From assembly GCF_003709565.1 (NCBI RefSeq), contig NZ_QNRC01000004.1, positions 1-64,000 of the forward strand: 64,000 nucleotides of DNA, given 5' to 3'. Below, in pieces: positions 1 through 9,615 of the stretch; position 1 is the stretch's first letter, and every line of letters starts with the position of its first letter. The translations under genes and the position numbers were made by a program. The notes under the pieces were generated by a model. That model saw only the letters and a program-made list of their open reading frames with translations. It was not told the DNA's origin and did no database searches. Origin of the DNA: Paracoccus sigandri. Lineage in GTDB: Bacteria; Pseudomonadota; Alphaproteobacteria; Rhodobacterales; Rhodobacteraceae.

Positions 1-322
1 CGAAGCTTGTCTGGCGCGATCCCCGCATGGTTCGAGCCGCGTCCAGGATATCCTCCCACAGCCCCGCGAGGGTCCAGCGACGGAACTGGCGGTAGACCGA
101 CGACCACTTGCCGAACTCCTCGGGCAGGTCACGCCATGGCGCGCCAGTTCGCGTTCGGCGCGGCCTCGGACCGGAGGCGGCTCACGCCTCACTCCAGAAA
201 ATTCCATCCATAACAAGGGGATGATTGGACGGCTTGCGCCCGTTCGGGTTTCGGACTGCCCGCATGAAGCCCTCGAAGAAGGCCCACTCATCGTCAGATA
301 TCAGGTTGCGTGCCAAGCTCAT
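1..322 (-). pseudogene. IS5-family transposase remnant, frameshifted and cut by the window edge
   Basis: Read on the minus strand from an ATG at 322, the first frame gives an OrfA-like start (MSLARNLISDDEWAFFEGF) that stops at 182-184. A second frame continues to the window edge with the IS5-family hallmark GAPWRDLPEEFGKW followed by VYRQFRRW. The two parts belong to one transposase N-terminal region, so an indel near 130-190 has broken it. No inverted repeat can be identified because the element runs off the window. It lies next to a vestigial RuBisCO-like fragment, which suggests this end of the sugar locus was rearranged by the element. Confidence 0.75.
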
Positions 323-450
323 CCCCACCTGGAGATGAGCTTGAATCACAGGACGACCCGAAGCGGAACAGGGGAAGCCCTTTTGTCAACACGACCTAAC
401 AATCTCACACCCGCGGACTCTCGTTATGACGGAGGGCCCCACAGGGGGGC

Positions 451-555
451 AGGTCATACCTGAACGCACCCTTTGACCAGGGCACACGACAGGCTTGGCC
501 TGTTCCAGGTAGCTCGGCGTCGTCACGTCGCCGAGGGACCTGTATTGCTCGGCTC
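451..555 (-). pseudogene. Vestigial RuBisCO-like protein fragment in the intergenic region
   Basis: Minus-strand translation of this stretch includes RSLGDVTTPSYLEQ followed by AKPVVCPGQ. That parallels RSFGDVTTPIFSERDRALPVVCSGQ (in two parts) in the intact gene just downstream. At DNA level, positions 514-542 match 906-934 at 28 of 29 bases. The frame has a TAA shortly upstream and no start, so about 30 codons survive. It is most simply the scar of a partial duplication, or of a replaced second copy. The rest of the 308-base gap between the IS remnant and the intact gene (323-630) holds no gene that I can recognise. Confidence 0.7.
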
Positions 556-630
556 TGTGCAATAGTTACTGACAGCCGGATGTCTTCGACGATGCGCGAG
601 CCTATGCTCGGTGGTTCGCGGGGCGTCAAC

Positions 631-1884
631 TCATCGTGCTGGAACGCCCCACCTGGCCAGTGCCGCCGCAAGATCGGGGTGGTCGCGGCTGGCCTCGTCC
701 AGCGTTTCACCTGCGGCGGCCGCCGCCCAGGCGCGACGGATGGCGCGCAGGCCGGCCGCCGGGCCGTTGGGGTGGCCATGGATGCCGCCGCCGCCAAGAT
801 ACATCAGGTCCAGCGTTCCGCCGGTTCGCCTGTAGGTCTCGACCGCCTGGCCGCCCCATTGGCCCGAGCACACGACGGGCAGGGCGCGATCCCGCTCCGA
901 GAAGATCGGCGTCGTCACGTCGCCGAAGGACCTGACGAAGCTCTCGTCCGGCTCCCAGTATTTCGCGCCGATTCCGTTGATCTGGAACTGGTCGACCCCC
1001 AGCAGGCGCCAGATTTTCTGATAGGCGCGGAACTCCATCCCCAGGGCCGGGTGGCGGGTCAGGATGTCCCAGCCGTTGCGATGCGCATGCAGGCACAGCC
1101 GCGAGCGTTTGCGCAGGAAGGACATGCCGCCATGGCCGATCGAGTTGATGTTCACGACCGCCGCATTCCCGCCATGCCGCGCCACGTAATCGTGGTTGCG
1201 CATCATCACGTCGGGATCGGCCGATGAGATGCCGAAGGCATACATCACCTTCCTGCCGGTCCGGTCCGCGTGGCGATGGATCACCGGCATGATCGCATCG
1301 ACCCGTGCCCGAAGCGCCGAATAATCCGGACTCATCAGCTTTTCGTCGTCCTTGATGAAGTCGACGCCCGCCTCGCACAGCATCTGCACGACCCCTGCCG
1401 TCTCGGCGGGCGACAGGCCCAGGGACGGCTTGATGATCGAGGCGATGATCGGACCTTGCGCCACGCCGGTCAGACGGCGCGAGCCCTCGATGCCGAATTG
1501 CGGGCCCGGATGGACGGACCATGCGTCGGGCAGGTCGAAGTCCATCACCCGCACGCCGGTCAGCCCGCGAATGGCGTAGACGCCGCCGACGGTGATCGTC
1601 ATCAGCGCGGCGATGTCGGTGCCGATCACCTCCAGCGGCCAGGCGATGGTGACATCGGCGCGGTGGAACGGGCCGGGGGAGGCTGTCGGGAAGCCGGGTG
1701 ACGTGGCGTCTTCAAGCGGCTCGATCCGTTCGACCCGCGCGGCATGGCGGGCGCGCAGGGCCTCGGTCTCGCCGGGCAGTTCGGTGAAGGTGCCGGTGGA
1801 TTGATCGGCGGCGATCTTCGCGGCCATGGCCTCGATGCAGCCATCGGTCTCGATGCGATAGGTGACGCGGATCATCTGGGTCAT
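631..1884 (-). CDS. oiaX: RuBisCO-like protein, probable 3-oxo-isoapionate-4-phosphate transcarboxylase/hydrolase
   Basis: A 417-residue form IV RuBisCO homologue. The TIM-barrel motifs are visible: IIKPSLGLSP around residues 150-159, GVDFIKDDE at 173-181 with the Lys/Asp/Glu metal-binding set, and the phosphate-binding GGGGIHGHP at 364-372. The loop-6 lysine needed for CO2 fixation is not evident before SGQWGG (340-345), so it should not fix CO2. In characterised D-apiose pathways a protein of this type splits 3-oxo-isoapionate 4-phosphate to 3-phosphoglycerate and glycolate. The kinase, oxidoisomerase, lactonase and dehydrogenase genes alongside support that role. ATG 1884 is preferred because GAGGACC precedes it. 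The kinase gene ends 16 bases upstream, so the two are co-transcribed. Confidence 0.85.
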   Translation of the reverse strand: MTQMIRVTYRIETDGCIEAMAAKIAADQSTGTFTELPGETEALRARHAARVERIEPLEDATSPGFPTASPGPFHRADVTIAWPLEVIGTDIAALMTITVGGVYAIRGLTGVRVMDFDLPDAWSVHPGPQFGIEGSRRLTGVAQGPIIASIIKPSLGLSPAETAGVVQMLCEAGVDFIKDDEKLMSPDYSALRARVDAIMPVIHRHADRTGRKVMYAFGISSADPDVMMRNHDYVARHGGNAAVVNINSIGHGGMSFLRKRSRLCLHAHRNGWDILTRHPALGMEFRAYQKIWRLLGVDQFQINGIGAKYWEPDESFVRSFGDVTTPIFSERDRALPVVCSGQWGGQAVETYRRTGGTLDLMYLGGGGIHGHPNGPAAGLRAIRRAWAAAAAGETLDEASRDHPDLAAALARWGVPAR

Positions 1885-1900
1885 GGTTCGGTCCTCTGTA

Positions 1901-3265
1901 TCATCGGTTTCCGCCGCCGTCGCGAATCCAGCCAAAATAGTCTTCCGACCCCATCTGGCCGCCCTTCAGCGCCACCTCCAGCCCGTCATGGGGGCCTTCG
2001 CCGAAAGCCTGGCAGAGTGGCGCGCCGGGGATCGTGGGTGATGTCGCGACCAGTGCGGAAAGGCCGAGCTGCCGCATCGCATGCCCGGATGTGTCGCCTC
2101 CCGATATGACGGCGCGTCGCAGGCCCGTCGTCCGCAAGGTGGCATCCAGAATGCGGCCCAGGGCCTCGCCGATGCGCTGGTTGGCCTGATGCGCGTCCAG
2201 GCCTGAGCGTGCCAGGGCCTGTCGAAAGGCCGCCACCTCGGGGCTGTCGTTGCCTGCTGCGGAATAGACCAGCGGGCTTTGCCCAAGGCCCGCCGCGGCA
2301 ATCGCCACGGCGGTCAGTCGGGCCTCCTCGGCCTTCAGGTCCTCGGCGCTTCCGCAGACCGCACCTGCGTCAAAGGCCAGCAGCGCAAAGCCGTTGCGGC
2401 CGGCCCATTCCAGTTGTCGCGCCGTCACCGGCGAGACCGAGCCCGAGGCCGCCGCGATCTGATGGCATCGGGCCGCCGGGGGACACGCTGGCGGGGGCTG
2501 GATCATCCCGCTGTCCTGCCAGTGCCGCACCAGCGCGTATTCGACCCCCTGACTGCCGGCCGCGAGGCCCAGGGCATCACGGTTTTCCCAGATCAGCCGT
2601 CCGGCGGCGGCCTCGCTGACCGGCTCCATCGAATCGATCGACAGGATCCGTGCGCCCGCCGTCAGCGCGGCTTGCAGCGCCGCCTGCGGATCGGTCCCAA
2701 GCGCTTCGAGGTCGATCAGCGCCGAGGGCAGGCTGGTCTGCGCGACCAGATGTCTCAGCAGGTCGGATTCGGTCATCGGGGTGACGGGATGGCGGGTCAT
2801 CACCGGATGGCGGTCAAGGCGGTACACGCCGTCCAGCATGCCCGCGAACAGATGCCCGAACGCCTGATAGCGGCGCATCTGCGGCGCGGCGGTCAGCAGG
2901 GGGACGGCATCCGCGGGCCGGATCTGCAGGCCGATCTCGATCGCCGCGCCGATCGATCCCGAACCAGGGGATGAATCGAAGGTTGAGCATATCTTGTAAT
3001 GCAGGATCGGCGCGCCAAGGCGATGCAGCCAGTCGAACAGCCGCGGCAGGTTTTCCGTCATCCATTCCCGGTCGCGGCTCCGCGCGGTCGAGGCGATGCC
3101 CACGCCCCGGCAATGGGCAAAGCGCGCGGCCAGTGCAGGGGACGGAATGTCGGTGAACAGCACCGACGGCAGGCCGGCGAATTGCAGCACCTCCATCACC
3201 GCCGCCGATCCGGTGAAGTCATCGCCCAGCCAGGTCACCAGCGGAGCGGTCGATCCAGAATCCAT
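1901..3265 (-). CDS. oiaK: Four-carbon acid sugar kinase family (DUF1537), probable 3-oxo-isoapionate kinase
   Basis: A 454-residue DUF1537-family kinase. The N-terminal domain begins with WLGDDFTGSAAVMEVLQ (the conserved D-D-x-T-G substrate motif), and the C-terminal nucleotide-binding domain carries VISGGDTSGHAM near the end. Family members phosphorylate acid-sugar derivatives. Placed between a RuBisCO-like gene and a D-apionate oxidoisomerase, the expected reaction is ATP-dependent phosphorylation of 3-oxo-isoapionate to its 4-phosphate. Start ATG 3265 is chosen because GAGGAACGC precedes it; an ATG at 3283 lacks a ribosome site. It is the first gene of the leftward pair and is divergent from the importer operon. 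Confidence 0.82.
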   Translation of the reverse strand: MDSGSTAPLVTWLGDDFTGSAAVMEVLQFAGLPSVLFTDIPSPALAARFAHCRGVGIASTARSRDREWMTENLPRLFDWLHRLGAPILHYKICSTFDSSPGSGSIGAAIEIGLQIRPADAVPLLTAAPQMRRYQAFGHLFAGMLDGVYRLDRHPVMTRHPVTPMTESDLLRHLVAQTSLPSALIDLEALGTDPQAALQAALTAGARILSIDSMEPVSEAAAGRLIWENRDALGLAAGSQGVEYALVRHWQDSGMIQPPPACPPAARCHQIAAASGSVSPVTARQLEWAGRNGFALLAFDAGAVCGSAEDLKAEEARLTAVAIAAAGLGQSPLVYSAAGNDSPEVAAFRQALARSGLDAHQANQRIGEALGRILDATLRTTGLRRAVISGGDTSGHAMRQLGLSALVATSPTIPGAPLCQAFGEGPHDGLEVALKGGQMGSEDYFGWIRDGGGNR

Positions 3266-3349
3266 GCGTTCCTCGCTTGACATCGTCAGATCATTATTAT
3301 CTCATCATACCAGTTAGGCAAGAGCGCGAATCCCGTGGAAGGATCAGAT
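3266..3349. promoter_or_regulatory. Divergent promoter region between oiaK and apnO
   Basis: This 84-base AT-richer gap separates the leftward kinase/RuBisCO-like pair from the rightward catabolic and transport operon. Both promoters must lie here unless transcription starts inside the genes. It contains one TGGTATGA-like half-site (minus strand, about 3305-3312), of the kind seen in FadR-type operators, but no clear second half. GGAAGGA about 6 bases before ATG 3350 is the ribosome site of apnO. It is the natural target for the FadR-type regulator encoded at the far end of the locus. Confidence 0.45.
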
Positions 3350-4180
3350 ATGACGAAAATTGCCCTGTTTGGCGCAGGTGGGAAAATGGGGGTCCGCCTT
3401 GCGATCAACCTTGCCCGGACGGAATTCGACGTGGCCCATGTCGAGGTCGGCGAAGAAGGCCGTGCCCGCCTGAAGGCCGAACTTGGCGTCGATTGCGTCG
3501 AGATGCCTGCTGCGCTGGATGGGGCCCAGGTCGTCATCCTTGCCGTGCCGGACACCGTGATCGGCAAGCTGGCCGCGACGGTTGTCCCGCAGGTTGCTCC
3601 GGGCACGATGATCGTGGTGTTGGATGCGGCGGCGCCCTTCGCCGGGCATCTGCCCCAGCGCGACGACGTCACCTATTTCGTCACCCATCCCTGCCATCCG
3701 CCGATCTTCAACGACGAGACGACCGAGGCGGGCCGTCGCGATCATTTCGGCGGTGTCGCCGCCAGGCAGGGCGTGGTGAATGCGCTGATGCAGGGCCCGA
3801 GAGAGCATTACGAACTGGGCGACAGGGTGGCCCGCGCGATCTACGCCCCGGTCGCCCGCAGCTATGAGGTGACGGTGAAGCAGATGGCGATGCTGGAGCC
3901 GGGGCTGTCCGAAACCGTCTGCGCCTCGTTGCTGGTCGTCATGCGCGAGGCGATGGACGAGGTCGTGCTGCGCAGCGGTGTCAGCAAGGAATGCGCCCGC
4001 GACTTCCTGCTGGGGCATATGAACATCCTTGCCGCCGTGATCTTCGAGGAACGGCAGGGCGTGTTCTCGGATGCCTGCAACAAGGCGATCGAATTCGGCA
4101 AGCCGATGCTGATGCGCGACGACTGGAAACGGGTCTTCGAATGGGACGAGGTCGCCGCCAGCATCGAACGGATCACCTGA
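3350..4180 (+). CDS. apnO: Probable D-apionate oxidoisomerase (phosphogluconate dehydrogenase-like)
   Basis: A 276-residue NAD(P)-binding dehydrogenase. The Rossmann motif FGAGGKMG spans residues 7-14, and THPCHPPIFND falls in the middle. An alpha-helical C-terminal half is of the phosphogluconate-dehydrogenase C-domain type. ApnO proteins of D-apionate catabolism oxidise and isomerise D-apionate to 3-oxo-isoapionate, the substrate of the kinase encoded divergently. Assignment rests on family resemblance plus having every other pathway gene as neighbour. The upstream ATG at 3335 lacks a good ribosome site, so 3350 is preferred. There is a 120-base gap before the next gene. Confidence 0.8.
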   Translation: MTKIALFGAGGKMGVRLAINLARTEFDVAHVEVGEEGRARLKAELGVDCVEMPAALDGAQVVILAVPDTVIGKLAATVVPQVAPGTMIVVLDAAAPFAGHLPQRDDVTYFVTHPCHPPIFNDETTEAGRRDHFGGVAARQGVVNALMQGPREHYELGDRVARAIYAPVARSYEVTVKQMAMLEPGLSETVCASLLVVMREAMDEVVLRSGVSKECARDFLLGHMNILAAVIFEERQGVFSDACNKAIEFGKPMLMRDDWKRVFEWDEVAASIERIT

Positions 4181-4282
4181 GAGGGTGTAGCCGGCCGCGC
4201 TCCACGGCATTCGCCGGCTGACGGCGACAGCGGGGATCGCGGCCTTTCACGGTCAGGGAGAGGTGGATGCGTTTCCGCCTGA

Positions 4283-5242
<960 letters not shown>

Positions 5243-5260
5243 GCCCTGTCGCATGACGAA

Positions 5261-5289
5261 AGGCCCGGCCGGCATCGCCGGGCGGGCCT
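5261..5289 (+). promoter_or_regulatory. GC-rich hairpin after the sugar-binding protein gene
   Basis: AGGCCCG (5261-5267) pairs with CGGGCCT (5283-5289), with further CCGG/CCGG pairing inside. There is no T-run. Hairpins at this place in sugar importers commonly stabilise the binding-protein message or partly terminate transcription, so that the binding protein is made in excess over the membrane parts. Confidence 0.6.
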
Positions 5290-5314
5290 GATCTGCCCAT
5301 GATCGGAGTTCTCG

Positions 5315-5962
5315 ATGAACCGCGCGATGACCACGATTCTTGCCTCGGCCATGTGCCTTGCCGCGCTTGGGGCCTGCAAGATCGTTCCCAATCCCGAACC
5401 CGGCAGCGGGGATGCCGCAGCCCCGCTGGACGACGATCAGCGCATGGCGCTGAAGGCGCAGGAGGTTTTCGACGGCCAGCTGGTCGCCTATGTCTCGGAC
5501 AAGGCGATCGAACTGCCGGTGCTGCGATCGGCGCTGGAAGGGGGGCTGGACGCAGCGGGTGCCGCGCATGGCGTCAGGCCGCAGGCCGAAGGCAGCCCGT
5601 GGAACTTCCTGCTGAAGGGCGAGGGCACCGTCATCGAGGCAAACCGGGAATCGCGGGCCGGCACGATGGCGCTGGACGTGGATGGCGACGGACAGCCCGA
5701 CCTGACCGTGCAGCTTGGCCCGGTCATTCGCGGCACCTCGCTGCGCGATGCGGCGGATTTCATCGTCTTCACCGACTATCGCGACCAGATCGAATTCGCC
5801 AAGCTGGCGCGGGCGCTGAACGACCGCGCGCATGAAGCCGTGAACCTGCCGGATGGCGCGCTTGCCGGAAAAACCTATCGCTTCGAGGGCGCCACGACGC
5901 TGCGCAGCGCGACCGAGCCCTTGCTGCTGGTCCCGACCCTGCTGGAAGAGGTCGCGCCATGA
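5315..5962 (+). CDS. DUF2291 lipoprotein of a sugar ABC transporter
   Basis: A 215-residue protein. It has a lipoprotein signal (LAALGAC, Cys at residue 21) followed by the DUF2291 fold, with TVIEANRESRAG and QLGPVIRGTSLRDA in the middle. DUF2291 proteins are encoded inside RbsABC-type operons of proteobacteria; their molecular role is not established. Here the gene sits between the binding protein and the ATPase and overlaps the ATPase start by 4 bases, so coupled translation is likely. It would be anchored to the outer leaflet of the inner membrane or to the outer membrane, facing the periplasm. Confidence 0.8.
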   Translation: MNRAMTTILASAMCLAALGACKIVPNPEPGSGDAAAPLDDDQRMALKAQEVFDGQLVAYVSDKAIELPVLRSALEGGLDAAGAAHGVRPQAEGSPWNFLLKGEGTVIEANRESRAGTMALDVDGDGQPDLTVQLGPVIRGTSLRDAADFIVFTDYRDQIEFAKLARALNDRAHEAVNLPDGALAGKTYRFEGATTLRSATEPLLLVPTLLEEVAP

Positions 5963-7524
5963 GCGCCGAACGGCATCCGGTCGGCTTGCGGATTCGCGGC
6001 GGCACCAAGGTCTATCCCGGCACGCGCGCGTTGAAAGCGGTGGATTTCGACCTGCGCATGGGCGCGGTCAACGTGCTGGTCGGCGAGAACGGTGCCGGCA
6101 AGTCCACGATGATGAAGGTCATCGCCGGGGTCGAGCAACTGACCGAGGGCCAGGTCCTGATGGACGGCGCCGAGGTGCGGTTCAACGGCACCGACGAGGC
6201 CCGCCGCCATGGCATCGGCATCGTGTTCCAGGAACTGAACCTGTTTCCCAACATGACCGTGGCCGAGAACATCTTCATCAATCGCGAGATCACCCGCGGC
6301 CGCGTCGACATCGACATGTCCGCGCAGCGCGAGGAAACCCGCAAGCTGATGAGGCGGCTGGAACATGACATCGACCCCGACGCGATGGTCGGCGATCTGC
6401 GGGTCGGCCAGCAGCAGATCGTCGAGATCGCCAAGAGCCTTGCGCAGGACGCCCGCGTCCTGATCCTCGACGAGCCGACCTCGGCCCTGTCCGCGGCCGA
6501 GGTCGAGATCCTGTTTCGCGTCATCGCCGATCTGAAGCGGCAGGGCGTCGGCATCGTCTATATCTCGCACCGGCTGGAAGAACTAATCCGCATCGGCGAC
6601 TACATCACCGTGCTGCGCGACGGTGCGATCACCGGCGCGCGCTCGATGCAGGGCGTCGATGTGGACTGGATCGTCCGCGCCATGATCGGCGAGGCGTCGA
6701 AGGATTTCGCCAAGGAGGTCGAGCACGACTATGGCGCCGAGATCTTCCGGGCCGAGGACGTGACCCTGCCCCGGATCGGCGGCGGCATGGCCGTGGATCA
6801 CGTCAGCATGGCGCTGCGCGCGGGCGAGATCCTGGGCGTCTATGGCCTGATGGGCGCGGGCCGCAGCGAGTTCCTGGAATGCGTGATCGGCCGGCATCCC
6901 CATGCCGGCGGCAGCTTCTTCGTCGATGGCCGGCCGCTGAAGGCACGCTCGGTCGCGGGCCGCATCCGGCGCGGGATCGCGCTGATCCCCGAGGATCGCA
7001 AGAACGACGGGCTGGTCCAGATGCTGTCGATCCGCGAAAACATGACGCTGTCCAGCCTTGGCGCCTTCACCACCGGCTTTCACATGAACCTGTCGAAGGA
7101 GCGCGGCACGGTCCGCGATTTCGTCAGGCGGCTGACGGTCAAGATCGCCTCGATGGAAAACCCGGTTTCCAGCCTGTCGGGGGGAAACCAGCAGAAGGTG
7201 GTGATCGGCAAGGCGCTGATGACCCGCCCCCGTGTGCTGCTGATGGACGAGCCGTCCCGAGGCATCGACATCGGCGCCAAGGCCGAGGTGTTCCGCACCA
7301 TGCGCAAGCTGGCCGCCGACGGGTTGGGGATCATCTTCGTCACATCCGACATCGAAGAGCTGATGGCGCTGTCCGACCGGATCGTCGTGATGTCGAACGG
7401 CCGGGTGACCGGCGAATTCGACCGCAGGCAGGCCACGGAAACCGCCGTCATCGCCGCATCCGCCAAGGGCCATGCGCCCGCGAACATGCCGCCCGCGAAC
7501 ATGCCGAAGGAAGAAATCGCATGA
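5959..7524 (+). CDS. RbsA-type sugar ABC transporter ATP-binding protein
   Basis: A 521-residue protein with two nucleotide-binding domains. The first has Walker A GENGAGKSTMMK, signature VGQQQIVEIAK and Walker B VLILDEPTSAL. The second has the usual degenerate Walker A (YGLMGAGRSEFL), an LSGGNQQK signature and VLLMDEPSRGID, as is normal for RbsA/XylG/MglA. The C-terminus ends with a short duplication (PANMPPANMP) before the stop. It overlaps the permease gene by 4 bases (ATGA). It energises uptake of the sugar bound by the 4301 protein. Confidence 0.9.
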   Translation: MSAERHPVGLRIRGGTKVYPGTRALKAVDFDLRMGAVNVLVGENGAGKSTMMKVIAGVEQLTEGQVLMDGAEVRFNGTDEARRHGIGIVFQELNLFPNMTVAENIFINREITRGRVDIDMSAQREETRKLMRRLEHDIDPDAMVGDLRVGQQQIVEIAKSLAQDARVLILDEPTSALSAAEVEILFRVIADLKRQGVGIVYISHRLEELIRIGDYITVLRDGAITGARSMQGVDVDWIVRAMIGEASKDFAKEVEHDYGAEIFRAEDVTLPRIGGGMAVDHVSMALRAGEILGVYGLMGAGRSEFLECVIGRHPHAGGSFFVDGRPLKARSVAGRIRRGIALIPEDRKNDGLVQMLSIRENMTLSSLGAFTTGFHMNLSKERGTVRDFVRRLTVKIASMENPVSSLSGGNQQKVVIGKALMTRPRVLLMDEPSRGIDIGAKAEVFRTMRKLAADGLGIIFVTSDIEELMALSDRIVVMSNGRVTGEFDRRQATETAVIAASAKGHAPANMPPANMPKEEIA

Positions 7525-8588
7525 GCCACGCAACCACCGATGCCGCCCCGCAGCCGGCCGGCAACGCCAACCTGCTTCTGGTGCTTCTGAAGGCGCGGAC
7601 CTTCATCGCGCTGATCGTCGTCTTCGCGTTCTTCGCCTTCGCCGCGCCGAACTTCCTGTCCTCTGCCAATATGGTGATCATGTCGAAACATGTCGCGCTG
7701 AATGCCTTCCTGGCGATCGGCATGACCTTCGTCATCATTTCCGGCGGCATCGATCTGTCGGTCGGCTCGATCGTCGGGCTGTGCGGCATGGTGGCGGGCT
7801 GGCTGATGCTTCATGGCATCGATCCGGGCTTCGGCTGGACGATGCATTTCAACACCATCGAGATCTGCCTGATCGTCATGGCCGTCGGCGCCTTCATCGG
7901 CGCGATCAACGGCTTTCTCATCACGAAGCTGAACGTGGCCCCGTTCATCGCCACCTTGGGCACGCTCTATGTCTGCCGTGGCGCGGCGATGCTGTTCTCG
8001 GACGGGCGCACCTTTCCCAACCTGACCGGCAATCCCGAATACGGCTCCCACACCTTCCGGCTGATCGGGGCGGGCAGCTTCCTCGGCCTGCCGATCTCGA
8101 TCTGGATGCTGATCGCCGTGGCGGTCGTCGCGGCCTATATTTCTCGCCGCACGCCGCTTGGCCGCTATATCTACGCCGTCGGCGGGAATGAGCGCGGCGC
8201 GGCGCTGTCGGGCGTGAAGGTCAACCAGATCAAGATGTTCGTCTACATGTTCAGCGGTCTCTGCGCGGCGCTGGTGGGGCTGATCATCTCGTCGCAGCTG
8301 GTCGCGGCGCATCCCGCGACCGGCCAGACCTTCGAGCTGAACGCGATCGCCGCGGCGGTTCTGGGCGGCACCTCGATGTCGGGCGGCCGCGGGCGGATCG
8401 GCGGCACCATCGTCGGGGCCTTCGTGATCGGCGTGCTGTCCGACGGGCTGGTGATGATGGGCGTGTCGTCCTTCTGGCAGACGGTCATCAAGGGGCTTGT
8501 GATCATCGCCGCCGTGGTCGTTGATCAGGCGCAGCAGAAACTTCAGGCTCGGGTCGCCTTGCAGGCCGAAGCCGCGTTGGGAAAATAG
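7521..8588 (+). CDS. RbsC-type sugar ABC transporter permease
   Basis: A 355-residue membrane protein of the ribose/xylose permease family, with 8-10 hydrophobic segments. Family motifs include IISGGIDLSVGSIVGLCGM, KLNVAPFIATLGTLYVCRG and the cytoplasmic-loop signature AVLGGTSMSGGRGRIGGT. It would form the homodimeric channel of the importer. The start is fixed by the ATGA overlap with the ATPase gene. The next gene, encoding the dehydrogenase, begins only 4 bases after the stop, so transport and catabolism are on one transcript. Confidence 0.9.
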   Translation: MSHATTDAAPQPAGNANLLLVLLKARTFIALIVVFAFFAFAAPNFLSSANMVIMSKHVALNAFLAIGMTFVIISGGIDLSVGSIVGLCGMVAGWLMLHGIDPGFGWTMHFNTIEICLIVMAVGAFIGAINGFLITKLNVAPFIATLGTLYVCRGAAMLFSDGRTFPNLTGNPEYGSHTFRLIGAGSFLGLPISIWMLIAVAVVAAYISRRTPLGRYIYAVGGNERGAALSGVKVNQIKMFVYMFSGLCAALVGLIISSQLVAAHPATGQTFELNAIAAAVLGGTSMSGGRGRIGGTIVGAFVIGVLSDGLVMMGVSSFWQTVIKGLVIIAAVVVDQAQQKLQARVALQAEAALGK

Positions 8589-8592
8589 GACG

Positions 8593-9615
8593 ATGCTGAA
8601 AGGTGCCCTGATCGGCTGCGGCTTCTTCGCCCGGAACCAGATGCACGGATGGGCGGGGATCGACGGGGTGCGGATCACCGCCCTCTGCGACCGTGACGAG
8701 GCCCGGCGTGCCGAAACCGCCGCGCGTTTCGGCGTCCGCCGCCACTATGCCGACGCAGCCGAGATGCTGGCGGCCGAGGATCTGGATTTCGTCGACATCG
8801 CCACCACCGTCGCCGCGCACCGCCCCCTGGTCGAGATGGCGGCGGCGGCGGGACTGCACGCCATCTGCCAGAAGCCCTTCGCCGAGACGATGACGGATGC
8901 CAGGGCGATGGTCGCCGCCTTCGACCGCACGGGCAAGGTGTTGATGGTGCATGAGAATTTCCGCTGGCAATCGCCGGTCCGCGCGGCCATCGAGGAGGTG
9001 CGGGCGGGCGCGGTCGGCAGGCCCTTCTTCGGGCGGGTCAGCTTCCGTTCCGGTTACGACGTGTTTTCCGGCCAGCCCTATCTTGCCACCGATCCGCGCT
9101 TCATCATCCAGGATCTGGGTATCCATATCCTTGATATCGCACGGGCCCTGTTCGGCGATGTCGCGAACCTGTCGGCGACCACGCGCCGCATCAACCCCCG
9201 GATCCGGGGCGAGGATGTCGCGACTATCCTGCTGGAACATGCGGGTGGCGCGACCAGCGTCGTCGATTGCTCTTACGCCACCCGCCGCCAGCCCGAGACC
9301 TTCCCGCAGACGCTGCTGGAAATCGATGGCGATGCCGGCACGCTGCGGCTGGAGGCGGGCTATCGGCTGGTGATCCAGAAGAACGGCACCGAGGAGACCC
9401 GCGACGTTTCCCCGCCGCTTCTGTCCTGGGCCGAGCGGCCCTGGCACAATATTCAGGAAAGCGTGCAGACCATCCAGCAGCATTTCGTCGACTGCCTGAG
9501 AGACGGCGTTCAGCCCGAGACCAGCGGCCACGACAATCTGAAGACGCTGGAACTGGTCGAGGCGGCCTATCGTTCGGCTGCCGAAGGCGCGCGCATCGAT
9601 CTGCGGGCGGGCTGA
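8593..9615 (+). CDS. apsD: Gfo/Idh/MocA oxidoreductase, probable D-apiose dehydrogenase
   Basis: A 340-residue NAD(P)-dependent dehydrogenase. The N-terminal Rossmann motif is LIGCGFFARNQ (residues 6-16). The family E-K-P motif appears here as QKP at 93-95. The catalytic D-x-G-x-H motif is DLGIHILD at 174-181. In the D-apiose pathway a protein of this superfamily oxidises D-apiose to D-apionolactone. The next gene encodes the matching lactonase and overlaps it by 1 base (TGATG), which supports the assignment. Substrate specificity cannot be read from sequence alone within this large family. Confidence 0.78.
   Translation: MLKGALIGCGFFARNQMHGWAGIDGVRITALCDRDEARRAETAARFGVRRHYADAAEMLAAEDLDFVDIATTVAAHRPLVEMAAAAGLHAICQKPFAETMTDARAMVAAFDRTGKVLMVHENFRWQSPVRAAIEEVRAGAVGRPFFGRVSFRSGYDVFSGQPYLATDPRFIIQDLGIHILDIARALFGDVANLSATTRRINPRIRGEDVATILLEHAGGATSVVDCSYATRRQPETFPQTLLEIDGDAGTLRLEAGYRLVIQKNGTEETRDVSPPLLSWAERPWHNIQESVQTIQQHFVDCLRDGVQPETSGHDNLKTLELVEAAYRSAAEGARIDLRAG

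Noticed and set aside
631..1884. Possibility that the RuBisCO-like gene encodes a CO2-fixing enzyme.
   Set aside because: The loop-6 Lys is not evident and there is no phosphoribulokinase or small subunit nearby; the neighbours are acid-sugar catabolic genes.
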